NCBI RefSeq assembly: GCF_012272815.1
Contig: NZ_JAAWWL010000001.1
Coordinates: 1,694,349-1,758,348, forward strand
DNA from: Croceivirga thetidis
Lineage (GTDB): Bacteria; Bacteroidota; Bacteroidia; Flavobacteriales; Flavobacteriaceae
Reading direction: 5' to 3'
Length of the DNA stretch: 64,000 nucleotides
Shown: in pieces, positions 24,775 to 32,440 of the stretch
Position numbering within the stretch: position 1 is the stretch's first letter
How the letters are laid out: each line of letters begins with the position of its first letter
The notes under the pieces: generated by a model
Told to the model about the DNA's origin: nothing
Database searches by the model: none
The model's input: only the letters and a program-made list of their open reading frames with translations
Made by a program: the position numbers and the translations under genes

Positions 24775-25944
24775 TTAGCCAGAATTCCTTGAAAATAAAT
24801 GGTAAAGGCCAAAAATTGGACCCAAGACCAAAAAAGTATATACCCAAATGGAGGTTGAGTATTGGGTTAGAAAACTTAGAAACTGTATACTGATAATGGT
24901 TATCGTGTAGCCCAGACAATTTACTATGGTCAGGGCGGTACCCTTGAACTCTGGAATGGCATTTTGGGCTACCATTGTGGAAAATAGGGGGGAGTCTGCA
25001 ATGACAACCATTCCCCAGAACACCAGAAAAGCTATATACAAGGTTTGATTACCCAAAAGGAAGAACAGGGGTAAAAGCAGGCAGCAAATTCCTGAAAGCA
25101 GGAGTGCAGAACGGGCCACAAGTTTTGGTCCTCGATTTGTTGACATATAGCCAGCAACAACACAGGCCAAACCGCCAACACCTATTATTACAAAAGACCA
25201 TAGTGGGATATTGATTTTTGTGGCGTGTGTTACTGAAAAGGTCTGGAGCAGGAATGGGGTAAAGGCCCAAAAAGTATAGAGTTCCCACATATGACCGAAA
25301 TATCCGAATGCAGCCGTTTTAAATTTTCGATTTTGGAATACCTTAAAAAAAGCGTTTAACTGAAGTTTTTGGCTCCGCTTTCTAAACGGTCCGTTGGGAA
25401 CCATTGCCCAAAGTACTAATCCACCAAAAAACGCCAAAACAGAAGTAACTGAAATAACGCTTTGCCATGACAAACTTTCATCAAAATTTTTCAATAAATG
25501 AGGAAAGGAAGTGCCAACAACCAGTGCACCTACTAAATAGCCCAATGAAGTACCTAAACCCTTATCGTAATAATCTGCGGCAATTTTCATACCCACAGGA
25601 TAAATACCCGCTAAGAAAAAACCAGTGAGATAACGAAACACGAGCAAAGTGCCAATGGTGTTGTCTGGCCATAACAACGCAGCATTGCACAATGCACCAA
25701 ACAAGGCACAAATAAAAAAAACTCTAGAGGGTGAAAATCTATCGGTTATGGTCATGATTGCGAAAAGGAGAGTGCCCGAAATAAAACCAAATTGCACGGC
25801 GGAGGTTAGGTTGCCAATTGCCGCGTCACTTAACCCGAAATTAGCCACCAAATCTAGCATAACGGCGTTGCTGGCAAACCAAAGTGAGGTACAGCAAAAT
25901 TGTGCCAACACAATGATGGGTAAGATGTGTTTTGGTGTTTTCAT
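24775..25944 (-). CDS. MFS transporter
   Basis: The 389-residue protein has twelve predicted membrane segments and the MFS pattern: SLWFASNAVMLDLVANFGL, ITDRFSPSRVFFICAL after helix 2, YLTGFFLAGIYPVGMKIAAD in helices 4-5, and a cytoplasmic loop after helix 6 (NGPFRKRSQKLQLNAF). It resembles bacterial nitrate/sugar-efflux or general drug-type carriers, but no substrate motif is decisive. It is transcribed leftward, 28 bases after the VOC gene, so the two may be co-expressed. Confidence 0.9.
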   Translation of the reverse strand: MKTPKHILPIIVLAQFCCTSLWFASNAVMLDLVANFGLSDAAIGNLTSAVQFGFISGTLLFAIMTITDRFSPSRVFFICALFGALCNAALLWPDNTIGTLLVFRYLTGFFLAGIYPVGMKIAADYYDKGLGTSLGYLVGALVVGTSFPHLLKNFDESLSWQSVISVTSVLAFFGGLVLWAMVPNGPFRKRSQKLQLNAFFKVFQNRKFKTAAFGYFGHMWELYTFWAFTPFLLQTFSVTHATKINIPLWSFVIIGVGGLACVVAGYMSTNRGPKLVARSALLLSGICCLLLPLFFLLGNQTLYIAFLVFWGMVVIADSPLFSTMVAQNAIPEFKGTALTIVNCLGYTITIISIQFLSFLTQYSTSIWVYTFLVLGPIFGLYHLFSRNSG

Positions 25945-25972
25945 GAAAAAGAAAGATAGTACAAGTTGAATT

Positions 25973-26353
25973 CTAAACCGATAAGCGCCAAGGTGGATTT
26001 AGTCGGTTCTCACCTGCGTGATAAAAAATCAGTTGATTGCCATCAGGATCTTTTAAACGCGCCTCACGCCAAAGCCAAGGTTTGTCGTTAGGCATTTCAT
26101 CGAATTGAACTCCTTTTTCGACCAAAGTCTTTACATCTTTATCAAGGTTTTCAAATTCGAAATAGACGATTACTCCTACTCCAACAGGTAGTTTTTCTAC
26201 CAAGTGTACCGAAAAGGTAGTGTTTCCATTGGGGCAAACAAATCGTGCATAATGGGGTAATGCCTCAACAATTAGTTGCAACCCCAATTTCTTATAGAAT
26301 GAGATGGACGCCGGAATATTCAATGAAGGTATGGTTACTTGATTAAGTAGCAT
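25973..26353 (-). CDS. VOC (glyoxalase/dioxygenase) superfamily protein
   Basis: The 126-residue protein is a single VOC domain: TIPSLNIPASISFYKKLGLQ, TTFSVHLVEK, VIVYFEFENLDKDVKTLVEKG and ARLKDPDGNQLIFYHAG. The usual metal ligands (His/Glu) are partly present, with Glu in YFEFE-N and His in SVHLV. Members include glyoxalases, antibiotic-binding proteins and extradiol dioxygenases, so no substrate is assigned. It precedes the MFS carrier gene by 28 bases. Confidence 0.88.
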   Translation of the reverse strand: MLLNQVTIPSLNIPASISFYKKLGLQLIVEALPHYARFVCPNGNTTFSVHLVEKLPVGVGVIVYFEFENLDKDVKTLVEKGVQFDEMPNDKPWLWREARLKDPDGNQLIFYHAGENRLNPPWRLSV

Positions 26354-26425
26354 TGATTTTTAATTTTAGTCGCCTTGCATGGCCTAACTTCATAAAAACG
26401 AAGATACCGATACCCCTTAAAAGCA

Positions 26426-26453
26426 AAAAGCCCCGGCAATTGCCGGGGCTTTT
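26426..26453. terminator. Strong palindromic terminator of the Spy/CpxP-like gene
   Basis: A 28-base perfect palindrome with core GCCCCGGCAATTGCCGGGGC, flanked by AAAA and TTTT, lies 16 bases after the stop of the leftward gene at 26469. It separates that gene from the VOC gene. Confidence 0.9.
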
Positions 26454-26468
26454 AATCAACAAAAAACA

Positions 26469-26915
26469 CTACCCTCGTCTACCATCCTTCTGCATTTTCT
26501 TTTTGCCTTGCATATGCCGCATTAGGTTTAGTTTCTTCCATTGGGCATATTGCTCATCTGAAAGAATATCCTTCATCTGAGCCTGAATAGCTAGTTTGCG
26601 ATCCAACATCGCATTTTGGCGTTCAAAAACTTCTTCAGCGGTGGGCTTTTTAAAAGTGCCTTCTTCCTTTTTTGCTTTGCGCTCCGCCATTTTTTGTTTT
26701 TTCAATTTCGCATTCTCTAAGTGAATCACCTGCACTTGTTCTAGTTGTTTGTCGTTTAGATCAAGGGCTAATGCCATTTTTTTACTTTGTAGGGTCGCCA
26801 TTTGTTCAACGGTCAAATCAGCTTTGATTTGTCTTCTGTGTTCTTGATGACCTCCGCGTTGAGAAAACCCCATTGTTGTGGTCAAAATGACCAATGCTAC
26901 TACTAAATTCTTCAT
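26469..26915 (-). CDS. Periplasmic Spy/CpxP-like LTxxQ-type protein
   Basis: The 148-residue protein has a signal peptide (ending GFSQ) and a highly charged helical body with two regions typical of Spy/CpxP-like proteins: LTVEQMATLQSKKMALALDL and LSDEQYAQWKKLNLMRHMQG. These match the LTxxQ pattern. Family members are periplasmic ATP-independent chaperones or metal-stress sensors. The C-terminus is rich in Lys and Met (GKKKMQKDGRRG). It is a single gene with a strong terminator. An inverted repeat lies upstream at 26939-26960. Confidence 0.8.
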   Translation of the reverse strand: MKNLVVALVILTTTMGFSQRGGHQEHRRQIKADLTVEQMATLQSKKMALALDLNDKQLEQVQVIHLENAKLKKQKMAERKAKKEEGTFKKPTAEEVFERQNAMLDRKLAIQAQMKDILSDEQYAQWKKLNLMRHMQGKKKMQKDGRRG

Positions 26916-26938
26916 GATTTTAATTTTAATGTTTGCCC

Positions 26939-26960
26939 TTTTGACATAACTGGGTCAAAA
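26939..26960. repeat. Inverted repeat upstream of the Spy/CpxP-like gene
   Basis: TTTTGAC (26939-26945) and GTCAAAA (26954-26960) form perfect arms around an 8-base spacer, 24 bases before the start codon. It may be an operator for a stress regulator. No regulator is adjacent. Confidence 0.4.
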
Positions 26961-27006
26961 TGGTTTAAAACCAAAATCAATTTTAGATTGAATTTAACAG
27001 GGTGTG

Positions 27007-27198
27007 TTAATCAGGGTAGTTGCTTTGTAGCAATTCGTCCTCCTCTAGGCTTTCTGCGTCTTCGGTTTCTAAATCGACTACTTCTGAAGGATTAAACTGT
27101 TCTTTGAAGTTCTCTTGTTGCTCGAATTGGTAGTAAACAATTGCGGCAATTACAAAACAGGAGAAAAAAATTAGGCTTCTAATCTTGTAGGCTTTCAT
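27007..27198 (-). CDS. Small single-span membrane protein with acidic tail
   Basis: The 63-residue product has a short basic N-terminus, one membrane segment (IRSLIFFSCFVIAAIVYYQF, about residues 7-26) and a strongly acidic C-terminus (VVDLETEDAESLEEDELLQS). I do not recognise a family. A clean ATG start, membrane topology and a lack of any overlapping gene support it as real. It lies between the Spy-like gene and the metalloprotease terminator. It may interact with a basic partner (inference). Confidence 0.6.
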   Translation of the reverse strand: MKAYKIRSLIFFSCFVIAAIVYYQFEQQENFKEQFNPSEVVDLETEDAESLEEDELLQSNYPD

Positions 27199-27303
27199 AT
27201 ACTTGGGATTTGGGATTACTAAGATAAAAAAACTTAAAACGCACTTTTTTGATTAGTTGTGAAATGCGTAAATGTGTAGGTGAAAGGAAGGCTTTTAACA
27301 AAA

Positions 27304-27332
27304 AAAGGGATGAACTGCACGTTCATCCCTTT
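27304..27332 (-). terminator. Intrinsic terminator of the metalloprotease gene
   Basis: AAAGGGATGAAC and GTTCATCCCTTT form a perfect 12-bp stem with a 5-base loop. Read leftward it ends in seven T residues. It lies 23 bases after the stop codon at 27355. Confidence 0.88.
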
Positions 27333-27354
27333 AAATTTTTATTAGTTAAGCTAA

Positions 27355-29868
27355 TTAACTTGGGTCAAGAATCATATCAATGCGTTCGAGAGCATCTTGT
27401 AGATGGTATCGGCTCATAGTATCCGAAATTCTTGAAAGCCCGTTTCTAATATCACGTTTTAAGTTGTTTAACTCAGCCCTCGCTACTGAACGGATATCCG
27501 ATTGGCTGGTGTTTACTACTGTAGATTTACGATAGCCTCCAAAATCAGGTAACTTTCTTTGGTTTTCTGCAGTCATTAAATATCCTAAACGATCGATATG
27601 GGCCTTTTGTAAATTACGTCTGTAGGTGTCTATTGAACGTCCGCTTCTTGTCTCGGACCAAATACCACGTCGCAAATCTGTCATTATCTCATTGATTTTG
27701 TAAGCGTCTTTACCATTTAGGGTTTCATTTTCAATGGATCTTGCCAGTTTGCCAAGACTTAATATGGTATTCAAAGTTCTTTCCTGCATGTTTCGAATAC
27801 GCTCTACAGAACCTGAATACTCTACACGACTGAAAATATCTTTGTCCAACATCCATTCGGGTGTTTCAAACAGTTGCTTATGTAGAAACTGCAAGCACTC
27901 TTTTTGGTGTGCTTTTGGCACGTGGGTATAAACCGCTCCTTCTTGGTCGGCGGTTTTGTAGTGTTCATAAACACCACCAATATTGTTGGCAACATGACCC
28001 ATATATCTTCTGTATTGGCTAACAACTTGGCCGTACATGGTTTTTAAATCATCATAATCTTGGCCATCTTCTGTAGTCCAATCCATCAATTTGGGTACAA
28101 TTCGTTTAAGGTTGGCAATGCCATATTCGCTGGCTTTAATTGCATTATCTCCTAGATCTTCTGTTTGTGAGCTGGGGTCATGTATGTCACCAACTTGTTG
28201 GTGTCCAAAACGGTACATGGGGTCACCTGCATGTTTCAGGATCCATTCATTCAAAATTGGTTTTTCATCCTCAGCACTCTTGTCTAAAATTGGTCTGTAC
28301 CCCCATTTTATAGCATGTTTATCGTAAACACCAATATTAGGCATCAAGGCAACATCGCCATCACCTGGTTGGGCAACATAATTAAAACGGGCATAGTCCA
28401 TTATTGAGGGTGCTGTCCCAAATTTTTTGGTAAAACTGGGAGAACGAAGGGAGTCGACTGGGTAGGCAACGCTACTGCCCATGTTGTGCGGCAGTCCTAA
28501 AGTATGGCCAACTTCATGGGCGGAGACAAACCTGATTAAACGTCCCATGATTTCTTTTTTAAATTCCGTACCCTGTGCCTCAGGATTAATGGCTGCTGTC
28601 TGAACAAAAAACCAGTTTCGCAATAAGCTCATAACATTATGATACCAATTGATATCAGATTCCAAAATTTCACCACTTCTTGGGTCGCTCACATGAGGTC
28701 CGTTTGCGTTCGGAATTGGCGATGCCAAATAACGTACCACAGAATACCGAACATCTTCGGGTGACCACTCTGGGTCTTCCTCAGGTGTCGGTGGGTCTTT
28801 GGCAATAATTGCATTTTTGAAACCGGCTTCTTCAAAGGCAACCTGCCAATCTTCAATACCTTGTTTTATATAAGGTCTCCATGATTCGGGGGTGGCTCTA
28901 TCTATATAGTATACAATCTGCTTTTTTGGCTCAACCAATTCACCAGCCTTGAATTTTTCAATATCCTCGTCTTTGACCTCCAAACGCCATCTATCTAAAT
29001 AGGTAACTGTTTTACTCTTTTGCGCGTCCAACCCATAATCGACTTGACCACGCGCAAACCAACCAACACGCTCGTCAAAATAGCGACGCTTCATTTGTTC
29101 CTTGGGGAGTAAAATCATTGAGTTGTTAATTTCTATGGAAATGGAACCTAAACTTTGATTACTTGGCGCTGATTTGGCCGCATAGGTCTTCACATGTCTC
29201 GCTTCAACATTTAGAGGGTAACTTTTAATGGATTCAATATAGCTACGATCCCCATCCATACGACTAACCTTATACCTTGTTCTATAAAAACTTGGCATTC
29301 CCAAGGCGTTAACATCTTTGGTAAACAATGGATCTACTTGAATCACAGTTGCAGGATTCAACGAATCTTTTTTATTGAAGGCCTTAATATCAAATGAGAA
29401 CAGTACCGGTTCGAAATTTGAGTTTACTACTGCTTCATGAATTGGAAGGGAATCTGCCGCATAGTTTTGGTATGATACCACGCGCAGAAGCACCTTTTCT
29501 GGTTTTTTCTCCCATCGCAACACTTGGGTATTTATTTTGCCACCTCCAAAACCAATTCCAGTGGCGGTTTTTGAAATTCGACTTACCATCAACATTTCCC
29601 TGTTGAAGAGTGAATCAGGAATTTCATAAAAGTGTTTACTATCTACTTTATGTACATGAAAAAGACCTTCGTCGGTCTTCGCATCCTTTGTGATTACCTT
29701 ATCATAAGGTTTGATTTTCTCATCTTTTTTTGGCTTCTTTTGAGCCGGTGCCTCTGTTTTTTTCTTTTTCTTTTTGAAGAGCTGGGCATCAGCATTTTGG
29801 TAGGAAATCATTGCAAAACATAAGAAAAGGGTTTTGCAAAGTAATCTTAGAGTCATTTTTCGCATCAT
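27355..29868 (-). CDS. Secreted zinc metalloprotease (DUF5117/DUF5118, M10-like)
   Basis: The 837-residue protein has a signal peptide (ending NADAQ, residue 28 or so) and a Lys-rich linker (FKKKKKKTEAPAQKKPKK). A large N-terminal DUF5117/5118-like region follows. The catalytic site is H451-E-V-G-H455-T-L-G-L-P-H461 in the metzincin HExxHxxGxxH form, with SIMDYARFNY as the Met-turn downstream. It should be an envelope protease with one zinc. Two adjacent start codons exist at 29868 and 29865. Bacteroidetes commonly carry several such proteins; their substrates are unknown. It is a single gene with a strong terminator. Confidence 0.9.
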   Translation of the reverse strand: MMRKMTLRLLCKTLFLCFAMISYQNADAQLFKKKKKKTEAPAQKKPKKDEKIKPYDKVITKDAKTDEGLFHVHKVDSKHFYEIPDSLFNREMLMVSRISKTATGIGFGGGKINTQVLRWEKKPEKVLLRVVSYQNYAADSLPIHEAVVNSNFEPVLFSFDIKAFNKKDSLNPATVIQVDPLFTKDVNALGMPSFYRTRYKVSRMDGDRSYIESIKSYPLNVEARHVKTYAAKSAPSNQSLGSISIEINNSMILLPKEQMKRRYFDERVGWFARGQVDYGLDAQKSKTVTYLDRWRLEVKDEDIEKFKAGELVEPKKQIVYYIDRATPESWRPYIKQGIEDWQVAFEEAGFKNAIIAKDPPTPEEDPEWSPEDVRYSVVRYLASPIPNANGPHVSDPRSGEILESDINWYHNVMSLLRNWFFVQTAAINPEAQGTEFKKEIMGRLIRFVSAHEVGHTLGLPHNMGSSVAYPVDSLRSPSFTKKFGTAPSIMDYARFNYVAQPGDGDVALMPNIGVYDKHAIKWGYRPILDKSAEDEKPILNEWILKHAGDPMYRFGHQQVGDIHDPSSQTEDLGDNAIKASEYGIANLKRIVPKLMDWTTEDGQDYDDLKTMYGQVVSQYRRYMGHVANNIGGVYEHYKTADQEGAVYTHVPKAHQKECLQFLHKQLFETPEWMLDKDIFSRVEYSGSVERIRNMQERTLNTILSLGKLARSIENETLNGKDAYKINEIMTDLRRGIWSETRSGRSIDTYRRNLQKAHIDRLGYLMTAENQRKLPDFGGYRKSTVVNTSQSDIRSVARAELNNLKRDIRNGLSRISDTMSRYHLQDALERIDMILDPS

Positions 29869-30126
29869 TTTTTGTTAGTCGATTCTATCAAAGAACCAAA
29901 AAATCACCCAATCAAACTGTTAAAATGGTGCTAATCAAAAAAATATTTTTAATAATGCCCAACCATCGGGACTCCTGAATTTTACTAAAGGTTCGGCTTG
30001 TATCGCCCAGTATAGTTGCGATAAGAGAATATTAGCTAATTGTTAAAAAAGTTGAATTTGTGTAACATTTTGAAAATTGCCTAGTCTTATAAGCATATAA
30101 CATCAATCATCAAATCAATCAAAAAA

Positions 30127-30822
30127 ATGAACAAGTTATTAGTTATTTATGGTAGTGTTCTTATAAGTGGAACAGCCATAGCAGAAGATCAAAAAAGTAC
30201 GGTTTACGAGCCTTTAGTACAAAACAGCACAACCAGCCGTAGCTTTGAGAACAAATTAAGTCTATTAAGTTTTAATGTAGACCAATTAACCAGCGTAAGC
30301 GGTGTGTATGGAGATTCGGTAGAATCTGAAGTTGAAATGGATTTAGAAGATTCCAGTGTTTTATATGATTCATATTTAGACACTAGTAACGAAGAAAACG
30401 ATGCCATTTTTGATTTTGATTCCGATATAACAGCCGAACTAGAAAGTGAAATTAATTTAGGTTTTGATACCGCTGATTATTTGCCAGCAGATTTTGATGC
30501 CTATAGCGCACCTGCTGATATTCACTCCATCGACTTTATTGAAGACGAAGAAATTGAACTTGGATTTAACACCGAAGATTATCTTCCTTCAGATTTCAAT
30601 CCTTACGAAGTGTACTTCAATGTTCATGAGGTAGAATTTATTGAAGAAGTATTTGAATTGGGTTACAACCACAAATTAGACTTAATGGAAAATTTTGATC
30701 CGTACAGCGAAGTAGTTGATATTCACTCTATCGATTTCATCGAAGACGAAGAAATAGAATTGGGATTTGATACGAGACCGTATCTTCCAGAAGGTTTTGA
30801 CCCTTATGCAAGGTCAAACTAG
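30127..30822 (+). CDS. Secreted acidic protein with novel LGFDTxxYLPxxFDPY repeats (paralogue A)
   Basis: The 231-residue protein has a signal peptide (ending AIAED, about residue 20), a low-complexity acidic middle (residues 60-108) and four tandem repeats of about 34 residues. They start at residue 109 (INLGFDTADYLPADFDAYSA), 143, 176 and 210; the fourth is cut after FDPYARSN at the C-terminus. The consensus is (I/F)xLGF(D/N)TxxYLPxxF(D/N)PY, then about ten residues, then IxSIDFIEDEE. Two pairs are 201 bases apart in DNA, a recent-looking internal duplication. I recognise no family. A shorter paralogue lies at 31881. The acidic repeats suggest cation binding or a surface role, but this is guesswork. 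Confidence 0.85.
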   Translation: MNKLLVIYGSVLISGTAIAEDQKSTVYEPLVQNSTTSRSFENKLSLLSFNVDQLTSVSGVYGDSVESEVEMDLEDSSVLYDSYLDTSNEENDAIFDFDSDITAELESEINLGFDTADYLPADFDAYSAPADIHSIDFIEDEEIELGFNTEDYLPSDFNPYEVYFNVHEVEFIEEVFELGYNHKLDLMENFDPYSEVVDIHSIDFIEDEEIELGFDTRPYLPEGFDPYARSN

Positions 30823-30866
30823 GTAGGATGTTTTCATTTTATCAAATTTTTGAGTTAGTTAGTTGG

Positions 30867-30896
30867 AAAAAGGCTCCTTTTTAAGGAGCCTTTTTT
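30867..30896. terminator. Bidirectional terminator between convergent genes
   Basis: AAAAAGGCTCC and GGAGCCTTTTT form a stem with a TTTTTAA-type loop and A/T tails on both sides. It serves the + strand repeat protein and overlaps the last codons of the leftward gene ending at 30881. Confidence 0.85.
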
Positions 30897-31579
30897 AATT
30901 GCAGTATAATATTGGCCCCAAAGGTTACATTGAGCCCTATTCGGGTACCCGCCCGCTCATAGGTGTTGTCAAAGGCAGCAACAATATCAACAGGGTAAGG
31001 ACCTTCATTTTCAATTGAGTCGGATGGTCTGGGGTTAATAATATTTTCAAACTTGTTATCCCGTATTCTAACCCCAACCCCAGCATAGGCATTTATTCCA
31101 AAACTATTCTTTAAACGTGCCAAAATCCCAAATTTGGCATTCAGTGCAATTTTGTTTCTTTCGTAATCTGCCTGGTCAAATTGCAAGTAGGTTTGATTGT
31201 CCGGTTCATAAAACTCGTTTATTCTGGTTTCCACATGATTTAAGTAATGCACTTCAAGTGAAACATATTCACTTAAGGTTCTGGAAGATTCGAAGAATTT
31301 ATAAAACTCTAAGCCTATTTCTTTCAACTTGTAATCGTTTTTCGGAAAATCTGAGTCCTTAAAAAAAGCGAGGCCTTCACTGCCATAACCTACATCAATA
31401 CCAATTGAATAGTCTTGATCGATTTGCTTTATGAAGCCTAGGGTAAATCTTGGTACAGAAAAGTCTATTGGTTTTAAAAGGTGTGTAGTTAAAAAATCGC
31501 CTTCCAGTTTCTGACCGTTCACTTTTGATAGACTCAAAAGCGAAATGACGACTACGGCGATTTTTATATGGGGTTTCAT
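30881..31579 (-). CDS. Putative outer-membrane beta-barrel protein
   Basis: I choose the ATG at 31579 (MKPHIKIAVVVISLLSLSKV, 232 residues), because it gives a signal peptide ending KVNGQ; an upstream in-frame start adds 23 poorly matching residues. The mature part alternates hydrophobic and polar residues, as in barrel strands: RFTLGFIKQIDQDYSIGIDV, YVSLEVHYLNHVETR, NKIALNAKFGILARL and RIGLNVTFGANIILQL. No family is recognised with confidence; a DUF3575-like barrel is possible. It lies between the two acidic-repeat genes on the opposite strand. Confidence 0.72.
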   Translation of the reverse strand: MKPHIKIAVVVISLLSLSKVNGQKLEGDFLTTHLLKPIDFSVPRFTLGFIKQIDQDYSIGIDVGYGSEGLAFFKDSDFPKNDYKLKEIGLEFYKFFESSRTLSEYVSLEVHYLNHVETRINEFYEPDNQTYLQFDQADYERNKIALNAKFGILARLKNSFGINAYAGVGVRIRDNKFENIINPRPSDSIENEGPYPVDIVAAFDNTYERAGTRIGLNVTFGANIILQLKKAP

Positions 31580-31880
31580 ACAATATTTTATTTGGGGCTT
31601 TATTAATCCGAAGATGCTAAAATACCCTGATAGTAGGGCAGTTAACAAAAAAATAACATAGATTTTCGATAAAGTGCAGGCTTAATATTTTCAGTTCAAA
31701 CCTTGTCAATACGCTAACAAATGAATCTAAAATTTTCATTCCTTTCAAGAAATCGATAATTCCCTTAGCAATCTATTTTCGTGGTCATTTTTAGAATCTG
31801 TTAAGGCTGTCATAAGGTATACTAACGACTGATTTTAACAGTTTTACCTTTGAAATAAAATTCAAAAGACGAAAGAAATT
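31580..31880. other. 301-base intergenic region with a candidate + strand promoter
   Basis: No gene or RNA is visible here. It holds the upstream regions of the divergent barrel-like gene and the second acidic-repeat gene. A -7 element TACCTTTG at 31845-31852 lies 28 bases before the ATG at 31881; no clear TTTG stands 19-20 bases upstream of it. Confidence 0.45.
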
Positions 31881-32183
31881 ATGAAGTATAAAATGTATCT
31901 GTCGACCGTTTTTATGGCATTTCTTTTATTGCCATTATTAAGCGCAAAGACAAATGAAATAGAATCTGTTGATGAATTCGATATCAGTTCTGTCGAATTC
32001 ATTGAATTTGAAGATGGAATTAATTTGGGGTTCGATAGCTCTAGATATCTTCCAAAAGACTTTGACCCTTACACCAGTATAATTCAAATAGAATCAATTG
32101 ATTTTATCGAAAATGAAGAAGTCCATTTAGACTTTAACACTGAAGATTATCTACCTGAAGGTTTTAACGCGTATAAAGAGTAA
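31881..32183 (+). CDS. Secreted acidic repeat protein (paralogue B)
   Basis: The 100-residue protein has a signal peptide (residues 1-22, ending LLSAK) and the same repeat as the gene at 30127. A half repeat at 33-46 (ISSVEFIEFED) is followed by a full 34-residue unit from residue 47 (INLGFDSSRYLPKDFDPYTS) and a truncated unit from 81 (VHLDFNTEDYLPEGF, ending NAYKE). Both paralogues stop shortly after the F(D/N)xY motif, so this end is a conserved feature of the architecture. It is followed by its own terminator. The function is unknown; the family appears undescribed to me. Confidence 0.82.
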   Translation: MKYKMYLSTVFMAFLLLPLLSAKTNEIESVDEFDISSVEFIEFEDGINLGFDSSRYLPKDFDPYTSIIQIESIDFIENEEVHLDFNTEDYLPEGFNAYKE

Positions 32184-32202
32184 TGGTACTACTATAGGAT
32201 TT

Positions 32203-32235
32203 AAAAAAGCCCTTGCCTTGTGTAAGGGCTTTTTT
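32203..32235 (+). terminator. Intrinsic terminator of acidic repeat gene B
   Basis: AAAAAAGCCCTT and AAGGGCTTTTTT form a stem with a 9-base loop, 20 bases after the stop codon. Confidence 0.88.
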
Positions 32236-32244
32236 GCATTAGAA

Positions 32245-32263
32245 AGGCCTATTCAATAGGCCT
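32245..32263. repeat. Short inverted repeat
   Basis: AGGCCTAT-TCA-ATAGGCCT is a perfect 8-bp palindrome just after the terminator of gene B. It may be part of termination or regulation; no role is established. Confidence 0.4.
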
Positions 32264-32291
32264 GCAGCTAAGTCCAACGAAAGACAAATGA

Positions 32292-32322
32292 CCGTTCATC
32301 GATAGGTCGGAAACCGTTTATC
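32292..32322 (+). promoter_or_regulatory. Candidate LytTR-type binding site before the LRR gene
   Basis: ACCGTTCAT (32292-32300) and ACCGTTTAT (32314-32322) are direct repeats with a 13-base gap, spaced 22 bases start to start. Both match the published LytTR half-site form [TA][AC][CA]GTTN[AG][TG]. The similarity extends to 13 bases (ACCGTT(C/T)ATCGAT). The site lies 119 bases before the LRR start codon. No LytTR regulator is encoded in the window. Confidence 0.6.
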
Positions 32323-32440
32323 GATGGTACCACAATTTTTTAGAGCGACACATCTCAAAACACTTGTTTCACCACTAAAATTTGTCTGTCTGCCACAAAG
32401 TTGCTTTTTTCGTAATCAGATTATCCCAAATCTTACAACT

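Noticed and set aside
30866..30900. A palindrome as an attachment site or recombination site
   Set aside because: Its A and T tails and its place between convergent genes explain it as a bidirectional terminator.
32324..32440. Longer start for the LRR gene
   Set aside because: It adds 39 residues before a perfect signal peptide and begins just after the LytTR-like site, where the promoter is expected.
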